A program made the position numbers and the translations under genes. A stretch of DNA of 64,000 bases from Rhodanobacter sp. C01. Lineage in GTDB: Bacteria; Pseudomonadota; Gammaproteobacteria; Xanthomonadales; Rhodanobacteraceae. Where the stretch lies: assembly GCF_002001045.1 (NCBI RefSeq), contig NZ_MUNR01000014.1, positions 434,001 through 498,000 on the forward strand. The letters run 5' to 3'. Of this stretch, positions 37,821 to 46,410 are shown piece by piece. Positions within the stretch are counted from its first letter, which is position 1, and the number at the start of each line of letters is the position of its first letter. The notes beneath the pieces are model-generated. The model worked only from the letters and a program-made list of their open reading frames with translations, did not search any database and had not been told where the DNA came from.

Positions 37821-39122
37821 TCAACGTGCCGGCAGCCAGCGCGGTACGCCGCCGGCCTGCTGGAAGATCACGACGCCACGGCTGGTGATCCAGCGGTCGG
37901 CCACCGCGACCAGCTCGTCACCGGCATACAGCAGCGGGCAGACGTTGCGCTGCCAGGGTGGTAACTGCCTCTGCTGGAACAGGTGGCGCAGCTCGCGGGT
38001 GTGTGCATCGCCGGCCGGCTTGATGCGCTCGCCACCCTGGCGCAGGCGCACGGTCAGCGGCTCGGCCAGATGGGCACCGGCCTCGGCGAGCGATAGCTGG
38101 CCGCCGTCGGGTAACGGCAAGGCCTCGCCATGCCAGGAGGCCTGCCAGTCGGGATCAACAGCTTGTGCCGGCGGCAGTGCCCACAACCGATCCTTCCAGA
38201 TATGCAGTTCGGCACCGGCCCAGCGGATGCATGGCAGCTGGCCGGCACGCGCGCTGCACTGGCGTTCGATCTGCCGCCGCTGCGCGGTGGTGGGTGCGGG
38301 AAGGTTGCGTGCATGCAGCCAATGGTCGAGCAGCGGTTCGCGCAAGGCGGAATCCAGCGCCAGCCAACCGGCGGCATCCAGGCTGCCGGTGGCGGGATCG
38401 TGCAGCACATCGAACACCGCCAGCCATTGCGTCCGCAGGGCGTCGGCGGCGGCATGGCAGAGCGCGGCGCTATGCAGGATCGAATCGGCTGCCTGCGGCC
38501 AGTGCCGCGTCAGTTGCGGCAGTATCTCGTGACGCAGATGGTTGCGTGCGAGCCGGGTGTCGGCGTTGGAAGGGTCGTCGATGCAGTCAAGCTCATATGC
38601 CTCTACATAATCCCGCAACTGCCGTCGTGACAGGCCCAGCAGTGGCCGCCATAGCTGGCCGGGGCCAAACGGGCGCAAGGCGCGCATGCCGCCCAGGCCG
38701 TCGGGGCCGGCGCCGCGCAGCAGCTTGAGCAGGACCGTCTCGACCTGGTCATCGCGGTGATGGCCGAGCAGCAGCCATTCGCCTTCGTGCAAGTGCGTCG
38801 CGAGCGCGTCGTAACGCGCGCGGCGCGCGGCCGCTTCCAGGCCGTCACCCTTGTTCGCGTGGACTTGCACGCTAAGCACCTCGCACGGCAGCCCCAGCGT
38901 GGCGCAGAAACGTCGGCAATGCTCGGCCCAGGCAGCGCTGTCGGCGTGCAGGCCATGATCGACATGCAAGGCGCGCAAGCCGCGCGCCCGTGCGACGGGG
39001 AGTTGCGTCAGCGCGTGGAGCAGTGCGGTGGAATCCGGGCCGCCACTGAAGGCCACGCACAACTCCGTCGCCGGCGCGGTCGCCAGAGCAGAGAGCAGAT
39101 GCTGGTGCGGCAGTTCGCTCAC
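37821..39122 (-). CDS. tilS: tRNA(Ile)-lysidine synthetase
   Basis: This 433-residue cytoplasmic enzyme attaches lysine to C34 of tRNA-Ile(CAU), switching codon specificity to AUA. The PP-loop SGGPDS lies at residues 26-31, with HVDHGLHADS and GHHRDDQVETVLL following. The C-terminal TilS domain carries RQGGERIKPAG. Length agrees with the family (432 in E. coli). It is expected near accA and dnaE; here a NYN-domain gene lies between it and accA, only ten bases upstream. Confidence 0.95.
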   Translation of the reverse strand: MSELPHQHLLSALATAPATELCVAFSGGPDSTALLHALTQLPVARARGLRALHVDHGLHADSAAWAEHCRRFCATLGLPCEVLSVQVHANKGDGLEAAARRARYDALATHLHEGEWLLLGHHRDDQVETVLLKLLRGAGPDGLGGMRALRPFGPGQLWRPLLGLSRRQLRDYVEAYELDCIDDPSNADTRLARNHLRHEILPQLTRHWPQAADSILHSAALCHAAADALRTQWLAVFDVLHDPATGSLDAAGWLALDSALREPLLDHWLHARNLPAPTTAQRRQIERQCSARAGQLPCIRWAGAELHIWKDRLWALPPAQAVDPDWQASWHGEALPLPDGGQLSLAEAGAHLAEPLTVRLRQGGERIKPAGDAHTRELRHLFQQRQLPPWQRNVCPLLYAGDELVAVADRWITSRGVVIFQQAGGVPRWLPAR

Positions 39123-39132
39123 TTCGAATCGC

Positions 39133-39873
39133 TCATTTCTTTGGGACGCGGGGTCGCACGTAGATGTGCTTGCCGTTGCCGATCTGGCGTTCCTCGGTAT
39201 CGAACAGGCCGACGCCCTTGATCAGTCCGCTGAGCTTGGCGAAGCCGTAGTTGCGCGAGTCGAAATCGGGTGACTGCTTGTTGATGATGCTGCCGATTGC
39301 ACCGAGGCCGGCCCAGCCGGTGTCATCCGACGCCGCCTCGATGGCATGGCGCAGCATGTTCATCAGGTGGCTGTCACCACGCAGTTCCTTCGCCGAACGC
39401 TGCTTCGGTGCGGCTTCGGCCTCGGCGGCGGTCGAGCCGGCCAGTACCTCGGTGTAGATGAACTTGTCGCAGGCGGTGCGGAACGGCTCCGGCGTCTTGC
39501 GCTCGCCGAACCCGTAGACAATGCGACCGGACTCGCGGATGCGCGAGGCCAGCCGTGTGAAGTCGCTGTCGCTCGAAACGATGCAGAAACCGTCGAAGCG
39601 TTCGGCGTAGAGCAGGTCCATCGCGTCGATGATCATCGCCGAGTCGGTGGCGTTCTTGCCGACGGTGTAGCGAAACTGCTGGATCGGCTGGATCGAATGG
39701 CGCAGCAGCGCTTCCTTCCAGCCATTGAGGTCGGGTTTGGTCCAGTCGCCGTAGATGCGCTTGACGTGCGCGGTGCCGTACTTGGCGATCTCCGCGAGCA
39801 GGCCTTCGACGATCGCCGGGCGCGCGTTATCGGCATCGATCAGGACAGCGAGCTTGGTGGTGTCGTGGGCCAT
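39133..39873 (-). CDS. NYN-domain protein with C-terminal OST-HTH/LOTUS-like domain
   Basis: This 246-residue protein has a PIN-like NYN domain (residues about 8-150): LAVLIDADNARP, GKNATDSAMIIDAMDLL and FCIVSSDSDFTRLA hold the expected metal-binding aspartates. The C-terminal part (GWAGLGAIGSIINKQSPDFD, YGFAKLSGLI) resembles an OST-HTH (LOTUS) RNA-binding domain. Such LabA-like proteins are predicted RNases with unknown targets. ATG at 39873 starts the fold. It is ten bases upstream of tilS, hinting at tRNA or RNA metabolism. Confidence 0.85.
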   Translation of the reverse strand: MAHDTTKLAVLIDADNARPAIVEGLLAEIAKYGTAHVKRIYGDWTKPDLNGWKEALLRHSIQPIQQFRYTVGKNATDSAMIIDAMDLLYAERFDGFCIVSSDSDFTRLASRIRESGRIVYGFGERKTPEPFRTACDKFIYTEVLAGSTAAEAEAAPKQRSAKELRGDSHLMNMLRHAIEAASDDTGWAGLGAIGSIINKQSPDFDSRNYGFAKLSGLIKGVGLFDTEERQIGNGKHIYVRPRVPKK

Positions 39874-39930
39874 GGCGGGGATCCGTCGGGAAAGGATGTG
39901 CCGATGGTAGCGCCGGGCGCAGCCTAGATT

Positions 39931-40006
39931 GTAGGAGCCCACCCTGTGGGCGATGCTCTTCGCTCGGGATTCGGTAAAAAGCATCGCTCACAGGGTGGGC
40001 TCCTAC
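39931..40006. repeat. Dimeric inverted REP-like element 1
   Basis: GTAGGAGCCCACCCTGTGGG (start of 39931-39956) is repeated inverted at 39981-40006 with one mismatch in 26 bases, separated by 24 bases. Transcribed from the - strand after accA it would form a very long hairpin. Its arms share the GTAGGAGC...CACCCTGTG pattern with the element at 41527-41599, and the spacers are also similar (GCTCT...CGGTAAAA...GC). Confidence 0.85.
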
Positions 40007-40015
40007 GGGGCGCGG

Positions 40016-40972
40016 TTATTCCTGGTACGCGCCGTAGCTGCGCAGACGCTTGTAGCGCTGTTCGAGCAGGTCGGGTAGCGGCATCGCCTCCAGTTCATCG
40101 AGCTGGTTCAGCAGCACGGCTTTCAGGCGTACTGCCATCGAGCGCGGGTTGCGATGGGCGCCGCCGAGCGGTTCACGCACCAGCTTGTCGATCAGACCCA
40201 GTTCCAGCAGGCGCGGCGCGGTCATGCCGAGGGCCTCGGCGGCGTCTTTCACCTTGTCGGGGCTCTTCCACAGGATCGAGGCGCAGCCTTCCGGCGAGAT
40301 CACCGAATAGGTCGAGTACTGCAGCATCAGGGTGCGGTCGCCGACGCCGATCGCCAGTGCGCCGCCGGAGCCACCTTCACCGATCACGGTGCAGATGATC
40401 GGCACCTTCAGTTCGGCCATTTCCAGCAGGTTGCGTGCGATCGCCTCGCTCTGGCCGCGCTCCTCGGCGCCGACGCCGGGATAGGCTCCGGGGGTGTCGA
40501 TCAGGGTCAGCAGCGGCAGGCCGAAGCGCTCGGCCATCTTCATCAGGCGCAGTGCCTTGCGGTAACCCTCGGGGCGCGGCATGCCGAAGTTGCGGCGTAC
40601 CTTGTCCTTGGTGTTGCGGCCCTTCTGGTGGCCGATGATGACCACTGGCCGACCGTTGATGCGGCCGAGGCCGCCGACGATGGCCGCGTCATCCGCGTAC
40701 ATGCGGTCGCCGGCCAGTTCGTGGAATTCCTCGCAGATCACGCCGATGTAGTCGAGCGTATACGGACGAGCTGGGTGGCGCGACAGTTGGGTGGTCTGCC
40801 AGGAGTTGAGGTTGCGGAAGATCTCATTCGTCTTGAGCTTCAGCTTCTCGCGCAGCCGGCCGACTTCCTCGTCAATATTGAACGCCTGGCCGTGGCTGGC
40901 ATGGCGAAGCTCTTCGATCTTCGCGTCCAGTTCGGCGATCGGTTGTTCGAAATCGAGGAAGTTTGGGTTCAT
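40016..40972 (-). CDS. accA: Acetyl-CoA carboxylase carboxyltransferase subunit alpha
   Basis: This 318-residue subunit transfers carboxyl from carboxybiotin to acetyl-CoA with AccD, the first step of fatty acid synthesis. It begins [19 protein letters not shown] and contains [16 protein letters not shown], the [20 protein letters not shown] region ([10 protein letters not shown]) and [13 protein letters not shown]. Length equals the family norm (319). The ATG at 40972 matches family starts. It follows dnaE by about 640 bases with yajD on the opposite strand between them. Confidence 0.96.
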   Translation of the reverse strand: MNPNFLDFEQPIAELDAKIEELRHASHGQAFNIDEEVGRLREKLKLKTNEIFRNLNSWQTTQLSRHPARPYTLDYIGVICEEFHELAGDRMYADDAAIVGGLGRINGRPVVIIGHQKGRNTKDKVRRNFGMPRPEGYRKALRLMKMAERFGLPLLTLIDTPGAYPGVGAEERGQSEAIARNLLEMAELKVPIICTVIGEGGSGGALAIGVGDRTLMLQYSTYSVISPEGCASILWKSPDKVKDAAEALGMTAPRLLELGLIDKLVREPLGGAHRNPRSMAVRLKAVLLNQLDELEAMPLPDLLEQRYKRLRSYGAYQE

Positions 40973-41129
40973 TCGTTGCATTTCATGGCACTGAAGCGGC
41001 CCAGTATACCGTCACGCAGGAAAACGCGAGAACGCCCCCGTATGGCTGTGACGGACCCGACAGATGCATGCCGGACCCCGGTGGATTGCGCTATCGTCCC
41101 CATCAAGAACTGCACAGCCGGATTCGAGC

Positions 41130-41507
41130 ATGCCGATCAAACCGCCCATCGACAATGCCAAGCTCGACCGCATCGTGGCCGAGGCCCGGCGCAACGCCGA
41201 GCAGCGCGAGCTGGGTTACCGCGAGCGCGCGCTGAAGATGTATCCGTGGGTCTGCGGCCGCTGCGCGCGCGAGTTCACCCGCGCGAACCTGCAGGAATTG
41301 ACCGTGCACCATCGCAATCATGATCACGATTTCAACCCGCCGGATGGCGGCAACTGGGAGTTGCTGTGCGTGTATTGCCACGACAACGAACACTCGCGGC
41401 ATATCGACCATGTGCGTGGGGGCGTAATGGAAGTCGAGGATGCGCCGCCGGCTACCGGCAATCCGTTCGCGGATCTGAAGGCGATGCTGGAGCGGGGCAA
41501 GAAGTAA
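41130..41507 (+). CDS. yajD: YajD-type HNH nuclease-family protein
   Basis: This 125-residue protein contains CGRCARE and CVYCHDNEH, two CxxC pairs bracketing the HHRNHDHDFN motif, an HNH endonuclease-type zinc finger fold. It closely resembles the YajD family, whose physiological role is unknown. The ATG at 41130 gives the usual MPIKPPIDNAKLDRIV start; the frame extends upstream without family resemblance. It is the only + strand gene inside a long - strand block, convergent with dnaE. Confidence 0.9.
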   Translation: MPIKPPIDNAKLDRIVAEARRNAEQRELGYRERALKMYPWVCGRCAREFTRANLQELTVHHRNHDHDFNPPDGGNWELLCVYCHDNEHSRHIDHVRGGVMEVEDAPPATGNPFADLKAMLERGKK

Positions 41508-41526
41508 GGGCGCACTGGCTCGATCG

Positions 41527-41599
41527 GTAGGAGCGCACCCTGTGCGCGATTGCTCTCTCGCGAAACCGTAAAAGCCTCGCACACAGGGTGTGCTCCTAC
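41527..41599. repeat. Dimeric inverted REP-like element 2
   Basis: GTAGGAGCGCACCCTGTGCG (start of 41527-41549) is repeated inverted at 41577-41599 with two mismatches in 23 bases. It sits between the convergent ends of yajD and dnaE, where it could serve as a bidirectional terminator. Stem differences from element 1 keep pairing within each arm, indicating structure rather than sequence is conserved. Confidence 0.85.
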
Positions 41600-41615
41600 A
41601 GCCAACGGCGGTGGG

Positions 41616-44600
41616 TCAATCCTGCTGCTTGACGATACGTAGTCGTGCCGCTTGCACGCCAGGTAGTGCACGCACGGCGCGCAACAGTTCCGGGATCGCC
41701 TCGACGCGCCAGTTCTCGCCCAATTCGAGGTCGGCCTGGGCGCCGTGGTTGCGGTAGCCATGCAGGGTCACACTGGCGCGGCCACCGCGATAACCGGCCA
41801 GCGCATGCTGCAGCTGTTCGACGAAGCCGGGGCCGATGCCGTTCAATTTCAGCTGCAGCAGCCGGGCGTGCTTGCGGCAGGCATCGGCGAGCGAGATGGC
41901 GCTGCGCGCGCGCAGTTGGAAGCCGCCGCCGGAGAAATCGTCGATGCGCAGGCCACCCTCGACGATCAGCATCTGGTCGCGGGTGAGCAGGGGCGCGATC
42001 TGCTGGTACAGCTCGCCGAAGAAGCTCACCTCGATGATGCCGCTGCCATCTTCCAGCCGTACGAAGGCATCGCTGTCGCCACGCTTGCGCACGGCGGTGA
42101 CCATGCCGGCGACGGTCCACGGCGTGTCCGGCCCGCGGCGGAAGCGGTTGTTGTCGCCGTCATCGTTCTTGCGCGGCTTCGGTGGCTGGTAGCGATCGCC
42201 AATCTCGCCGAGCGGGCAGGTGGAGAGCTGCGCCAATTCGTCCTTCCACGGGTCGGTGGGATGGCCGGACAGGTAATGGCCGAGCGTGTCGCGCTCGCCT
42301 TGCAGCTTCTGCTCCAGCGGCCATTCCGGCGCCGTCGGCAGATCGATGTGTACCACCGGTGTCGCCGCCCCGGTCGCGGCACCGAACATGTCGTTCTGGC
42401 CAGACTGCTTGTCGCGCAGATGCTGCTCGGCCGCCTTGATCGCATCAGGCAGCTGCAGCATCAGGCTGGCGCGGGTGGGCGCCAGCGCATCCAGCGCCCC
42501 GGAATAGATCAGCGCTTCCAGTACGCGGCGGTTGAGCTTGGTCGGGTCGACGCGACGGCAGAAATTGGCCAGGTCGGTATACGCGCCATGAGTACGCTCG
42601 GCGACGATCGCTTCGCAGGCACCCTGGCCGACGCCCTTGATCGCGCCTAGGCCGTACTGGATGGTCTTCGGTTCGACCGCGACGAACATGTACTCGGACG
42701 CGTTGACATCCGGCGGCTGCACGGTGATGCCGAGCGCGCGCGATTCATCGAGGAAGGTCACTGCCTTGTCGGTGTTGTCCATGTCGGACGAGATCGTCGC
42801 GGCCATGAACTCGGCTGGATAATGCGCCTTCAGCCATGCGGTCTGGTACGACACCAGCGCGTAGGCGGCAGCGTGCGACTTGTTGAAGCCGTAGCCGGCG
42901 AATTTTTCCATCAGGTCGAAGATGGTGTCGGCCTTGTCGCCGGTCAAGCCATCCTTTGCGGCGCCCTCGCGGAACTTGGCGCGCTCCTTCGCCATCTTCT
43001 CGACGTCTTTCTTGCCCATCGCGCGGCGCAGCAGATCGGCGCCGCCGAGCGAGTAGCCGCCGACGATCTGCGCCATCTGCATCACCTGCTCCTGGTAGAC
43101 CATGATGCCGTAGGTCTCTTGCAGGATCGGCTCGACGCGCGGGTCGGGATATTCCACGTCCTCGCGGCCATGCTTGCGCGCGATGAAGCTGGGGATCAGG
43201 TCCATCGGGCCGGGACGGTACAGCGCCACCAGCGCGATGATGTCCTCGAAGCGGTCGGGCTTGGCATCCTTCAGCATGCGCTGCATGCCGGAGGATTCGA
43301 GCTGGAATACCGCGACGGTCTGCGCCTTTTTCAGCAGCTCATATGGCTTCGGATCGTCCAGCGGCAGTTGCGAAATATCCAGCGGTGCTTCGCCGATTTT
43401 CGCGCGGCGTGCATTGATCGCCTTCACCGCCCAGTCGATGATGGTGAGCGTGCGCAGGCCAAGGAAGTCGAACTTGACCAGGCCGACCGCCTCCACGTCG
43501 TCCTTGTCGTACTGGGTCACCACGCCACCTCCGCCCGCTTCGCAGTACAGCGGCGCAAAGTCGGTCAACGGGGTCGGCGCGATCACCACGCCACCGGCGT
43601 GCTTGCCGGCGTTGCGGGTGAGGTTTTCCAGGCTCAAGGCCAGGTCGATCAGGGCGCGGGCATCCTCGTCCTGATCGTAGGCGTCGCAGAATTCCTTGAC
43701 GACGCGGTCGGTCTCTTTCTTCGACTTCTCCGAGCGGCCGAGCGCATCGGACAAGGTGAGATCGAGCGGCCGCGGCGGCACCATCTTGGCCAGCCGGTCG
43801 ACTTGGCCGTACGGCATGCTCAGCACGCGACCGGAGTCGCGCAGCACGGCCTTGGCCGCCATCGAGCCGTAGGTGATGATCTGGCTGACGCGGTCGCGGC
43901 CGTACTTGCGCGACACGTAGTCGATCACCTCGTCGCGGCGATCCATGCAGAAGTCGATGTCGAAGTCGGGCATCGACACGCGTTCGGGATTGAGGAAGCG
44001 CTCGAACAGCAGGTTGAACTGCAGCGGATCCAGATCGGTGATCTTCAGCGCCCAGGCGACCAGCGAGCCGGCACCGGAACCACGGCCCGGGCCGACCGGA
44101 ATGCCGTTGTCCTTGCCCCAGCGGATGAAGTCCGAAACGATCAGGAAGTAGCCGGGGAAGCCCATCTTGATGATGACGTCCAGCTCGCGTTCCAGCCGTG
44201 TCTCGTAGTCGGCCAGCGTCTGGCCGGCGGCGAGCGGCGCCAGCGCGAGGCGCTCCTTCAGGCCTTGCCGCGACAGTTCGCGGATGTGGCTGTCGAGGTT
44301 GTAACCCGCAGGTACCGGAAAATCGGGTAGGTAGTACTTGCCGAACTCCAGTTCCACATTGCAGCGTTTGGCCAACTCGACGCTGTTTTCCAGCGCCTCG
44401 GGGAGGTCGGCGAACAGCGCAGCCATCTCCACGGGCGTCTTCAGGTATTGCTGGTCGCTGTAGTCGCGTGGGCGCTTCGGATCGGCCAGCACGCGGCCCT
44501 GGTTGATGCATACGCGGGCTTCATGCGCGCTGAAGTCGTCCTGCTTCAGGAAGCGCACATCGTTGCTGGCCAGTACCGGCAGGCCGAGTTCGGCCGCCAG

Positions 44601-45155
44601 CGCCAGCGCTGCGGTATTCCAGTTTTCCTCGCCGTCGCGGCCGCAGCGGGTCAGCTCCAGATACAGCCGCGCGGGGAACAGCCGCAGCAGCGGACGCAGC
44701 TTCACCAGTGCCGCCTCGACACCCTGGTTCAGCGCGATGCGGCCGACCTCGCTCTCGCGACCGAGCAGGGCGATCAGGCCGCGAGTGGCGTCGGCACTCA
44801 GCCAGCCAGCCTCGACCAGCGCACGACCGCTGTGCTGCCCTTCCTGCCATGCACGCGAGACCAGTCGTGACAGGTTGAGATAGCCATCGCGGTTCTGGCA
44901 CAGCAGAGTGAGTCGCCACGGGCGCGGGTCGTCCAGTGCGCTGATCCACAGGTCGCAACCGCCGATCGGCTTGATGCCGGCGGCGCTGCACGCCTTGTAG
45001 AACTTCACCAGCGCGAACATGTTGCATTCGTCGGTGAGCGCCACCGCCGGGATGCCATCGCGCACGCACGCGGCGACCAGCGCCTTGATGCGGATGGTCG
45101 AATCGACCAGCGAATATTCGCTGTGCAGGTGCAGGTGGGTATAGCGGACGGTCAT
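41616..45155 (-). CDS. dnaE: DNA polymerase III alpha subunit
   Basis: This 1179-residue replicative polymerase begins MTVRYTHLHLHSEYSLVDS with the PHP domain, followed by the Pol3 catalytic core. The catalytic aspartates are in PDFDIDFCMDRRDEVIDYV (PDFDIDF), and the helix-hairpin and OB domains follow to the C-terminus (FVRLEDGSGIIEVSFFGELY region). Length fits DnaE (1160 in E. coli). The frame is open to 45236, but the ATG at 45155 matches homologues. It is expected after rnhB; here a thioredoxin-like and a small gene intervene. Confidence 0.97.
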   Translation of the reverse strand: MTVRYTHLHLHSEYSLVDSTIRIKALVAACVRDGIPAVALTDECNMFALVKFYKACSAAGIKPIGGCDLWISALDDPRPWRLTLLCQNRDGYLNLSRLVSRAWQEGQHSGRALVEAGWLSADATRGLIALLGRESEVGRIALNQGVEAALVKLRPLLRLFPARLYLELTRCGRDGEENWNTAALALAAELGLPVLASNDVRFLKQDDFSAHEARVCINQGRVLADPKRPRDYSDQQYLKTPVEMAALFADLPEALENSVELAKRCNVELEFGKYYLPDFPVPAGYNLDSHIRELSRQGLKERLALAPLAAGQTLADYETRLERELDVIIKMGFPGYFLIVSDFIRWGKDNGIPVGPGRGSGAGSLVAWALKITDLDPLQFNLLFERFLNPERVSMPDFDIDFCMDRRDEVIDYVSRKYGRDRVSQIITYGSMAAKAVLRDSGRVLSMPYGQVDRLAKMVPPRPLDLTLSDALGRSEKSKKETDRVVKEFCDAYDQDEDARALIDLALSLENLTRNAGKHAGGVVIAPTPLTDFAPLYCEAGGGGVVTQYDKDDVEAVGLVKFDFLGLRTLTIIDWAVKAINARRAKIGEAPLDISQLPLDDPKPYELLKKAQTVAVFQLESSGMQRMLKDAKPDRFEDIIALVALYRPGPMDLIPSFIARKHGREDVEYPDPRVEPILQETYGIMVYQEQVMQMAQIVGGYSLGGADLLRRAMGKKDVEKMAKERAKFREGAAKDGLTGDKADTIFDLMEKFAGYGFNKSHAAAYALVSYQTAWLKAHYPAEFMAATISSDMDNTDKAVTFLDESRALGITVQPPDVNASEYMFVAVEPKTIQYGLGAIKGVGQGACEAIVAERTHGAYTDLANFCRRVDPTKLNRRVLEALIYSGALDALAPTRASLMLQLPDAIKAAEQHLRDKQSGQNDMFGAATGAATPVVHIDLPTAPEWPLEQKLQGERDTLGHYLSGHPTDPWKDELAQLSTCPLGEIGDRYQPPKPRKNDDGDNNRFRRGPDTPWTVAGMVTAVRKRGDSDAFVRLEDGSGIIEVSFFGELYQQIAPLLTRDQMLIVEGGLRIDDFSGGGFQLRARSAISLADACRKHARLLQLKLNGIGPGFVEQLQHALAGYRGGRASVTLHGYRNHGAQADLELGENWRVEAIPELLRAVRALPGVQAARLRIVKQQD

Positions 45156-45279
45156 GCCGGTTTGCGCGGTGAGTCCATGCAGGCTACCCGGCGCTTGGCC
45201 CAGCGGCAAGATTGACTTCCGTGCGGTTTGCGCCATGCATTGCGGCAGCTGGAATCAGACCGCCGACTGGTGTCGATGA

Positions 45280-45822
45280 TCAATGGTTACCGGTGATTCC
45301 GGCGACGGTCGGGAGCGGTTCAACGAGCAGATCATTGATCTCGCTCACCAGGCTGTCGAGCATGTCTTCGCCGTAGCCGACATGGACATGTGCCACCGTG
45401 CCATCGCGATGCAGCATCACCATCACCGGGATACCCTTGTCGCTGCTATAGGGCTTGCCGATCGCACCGGTTCGATCCCAGGTGATCAACAATCCCGGCA
45501 ATCGCTTTCTGAGCACACGGGCGCTGTGCGCAAATGTGTCGTGGTCTTCCTTGGAGTCGACCGCCACGACTTGCAGCGACAGACCCCGCTGGGTGGCCAG
45601 CGTCTGCAGACCTGCCAATACCGGCATCTCCTTCATGCAGTAGCCGCACCAGGTTGCCCAGAAGCTGATCACCACGACCTTGCCGTGCAGAGACGATACG
45701 GTGACAGCGGGTCCCCCCAATGTCGAGCCCAGCGCATCCGGTGGCGTATCACCGGGACGCACCTGTGCCCTTGCGGCAACACAGAACATCAACCCGAGCA
45801 GTGCGAAAGCGATCCTGCGCAT
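45280..45822 (-). CDS. TlpA-like periplasmic thioredoxin
   Basis: This 180-residue exported protein has a signal peptide (about 20 residues, ending RAQ) and the redox motif WCGYC (C59, C62) in SFWATWCGYCMKEM. The cis-Pro region GIPVMVMLHRDG is also clear. TlpA/ResA-type proteins reduce periplasmic disulfides, often for cytochrome c maturation or copper sites. A strong GGGGGG ribosome-binding site precedes the ATG at 45822. It lies between dnaE and rnhB on the same strand, separated by 125 bases from dnaE. The target is unknown. Confidence 0.88.
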   Translation of the reverse strand: MRRIAFALLGLMFCVAARAQVRPGDTPPDALGSTLGGPAVTVSSLHGKVVVISFWATWCGYCMKEMPVLAGLQTLATQRGLSLQVVAVDSKEDHDTFAHSARVLRKRLPGLLITWDRTGAIGKPYSSDKGIPVMVMLHRDGTVAHVHVGYGEDMLDSLVSEINDLLVEPLPTVAGITGNH

Positions 45823-45902
45823 CTCATTCCCCCCATGGATGCCAGCCAGCATAGCAACTGCCGGTGCGGGCCGGGGTGGCCTCATGCGCTCAGTATTCCG
45901 TC

Positions 45903-46103
45903 CTAGCGGACGTGAAAGCGCTCGCCGTCGCCGTGCTCTTCTACGTAATGGTCGAGGCTGCGCACCAGCAACGGATGCAGGTCGTAGTCGGCATGCAGCG
46001 GATCATCCAGGTCAGGCATGGCCAAAGCCGAGGGGGTGATGAGTGGCACTGGCACCGGGATATTCGCCGATGGTGGCGATGGGTGGTTGCTTGGAAGTGT
46101 CAT
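45903..46103 (-). CDS. Hypothetical protein (66 residues)
   Basis: A 66-codon frame starts MTLPSNHPSPPSANIPVPV and ends DHYVEEHGDGERFHVR. The N-terminal half is Pro-rich; the second half (DPLHADYDLHPLLVRSLDHY) looks like a real short helix. An AGGA lies about 12 bases before the ATG, a weak ribosome-binding site. I recognise no family. It lies between rnhB and the TlpA-like gene, same strand; the 295-base stretch between it and rnhB is otherwise empty apart from a tandem repeat. Confidence 0.4.
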   Translation of the reverse strand: MTLPSNHPSPPSANIPVPVPLITPSALAMPDLDDPLHADYDLHPLLVRSLDHYVEEHGDGERFHVR

Positions 46104-46349
46104 GGCATGAGTCCTGCGATCTGTTGGGGCGCTGATGAAGGCGCCCATGGCAGCAGCTGGTCGGCATGCAAGGGCTGGACAGGCCGAAGTTGCTGGCGCG
46201 TCCGTGCAGGCGGGGATTCCTGTAGTGAAGGATGCGCCTGCACAGGAAAAAGTTGCATAGACGAATGGGCTATACGGATCAATCTCAGCGACGGCGGGAG
46301 GATACGTCTGCACCTGCTGAATGCCCGTTGCCCCCGATCTTGTTGCAAC

Positions 46350-46410
46350 GGATTCAGAACTGGCCCGATCAGAACATATCCGATCAGGGCATGCCCGATC
46401 AGAACAGGTT
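46350..46410. repeat. Tandem 15-bp repeat at the rnhB stop codon
   Basis: Units CGATCAGAACATATC (46366-46380), CGATCAGGGCATGCC (46381-46395) and CGATCAGAACAGGTT (46396-46410) follow in tandem, with a degenerate fourth unit at 46350-46365. On the - strand each unit contains TGATCG with TGA in the rnhB reading frame, so the stop codon is reiterated about every five codons. Confidence 0.75.

Noticed and set aside
42822..44330. A 502-codon + strand frame inside dnaE
   Set aside because: It is antisense to the polymerase catalytic core, with no ribosome-binding site and no recognisable family.
46350..46410. Possible CRISPR-like repeat
   Set aside because: The 15-base units are directly adjacent without spacers, so this is a short tandem repeat, not a CRISPR array.
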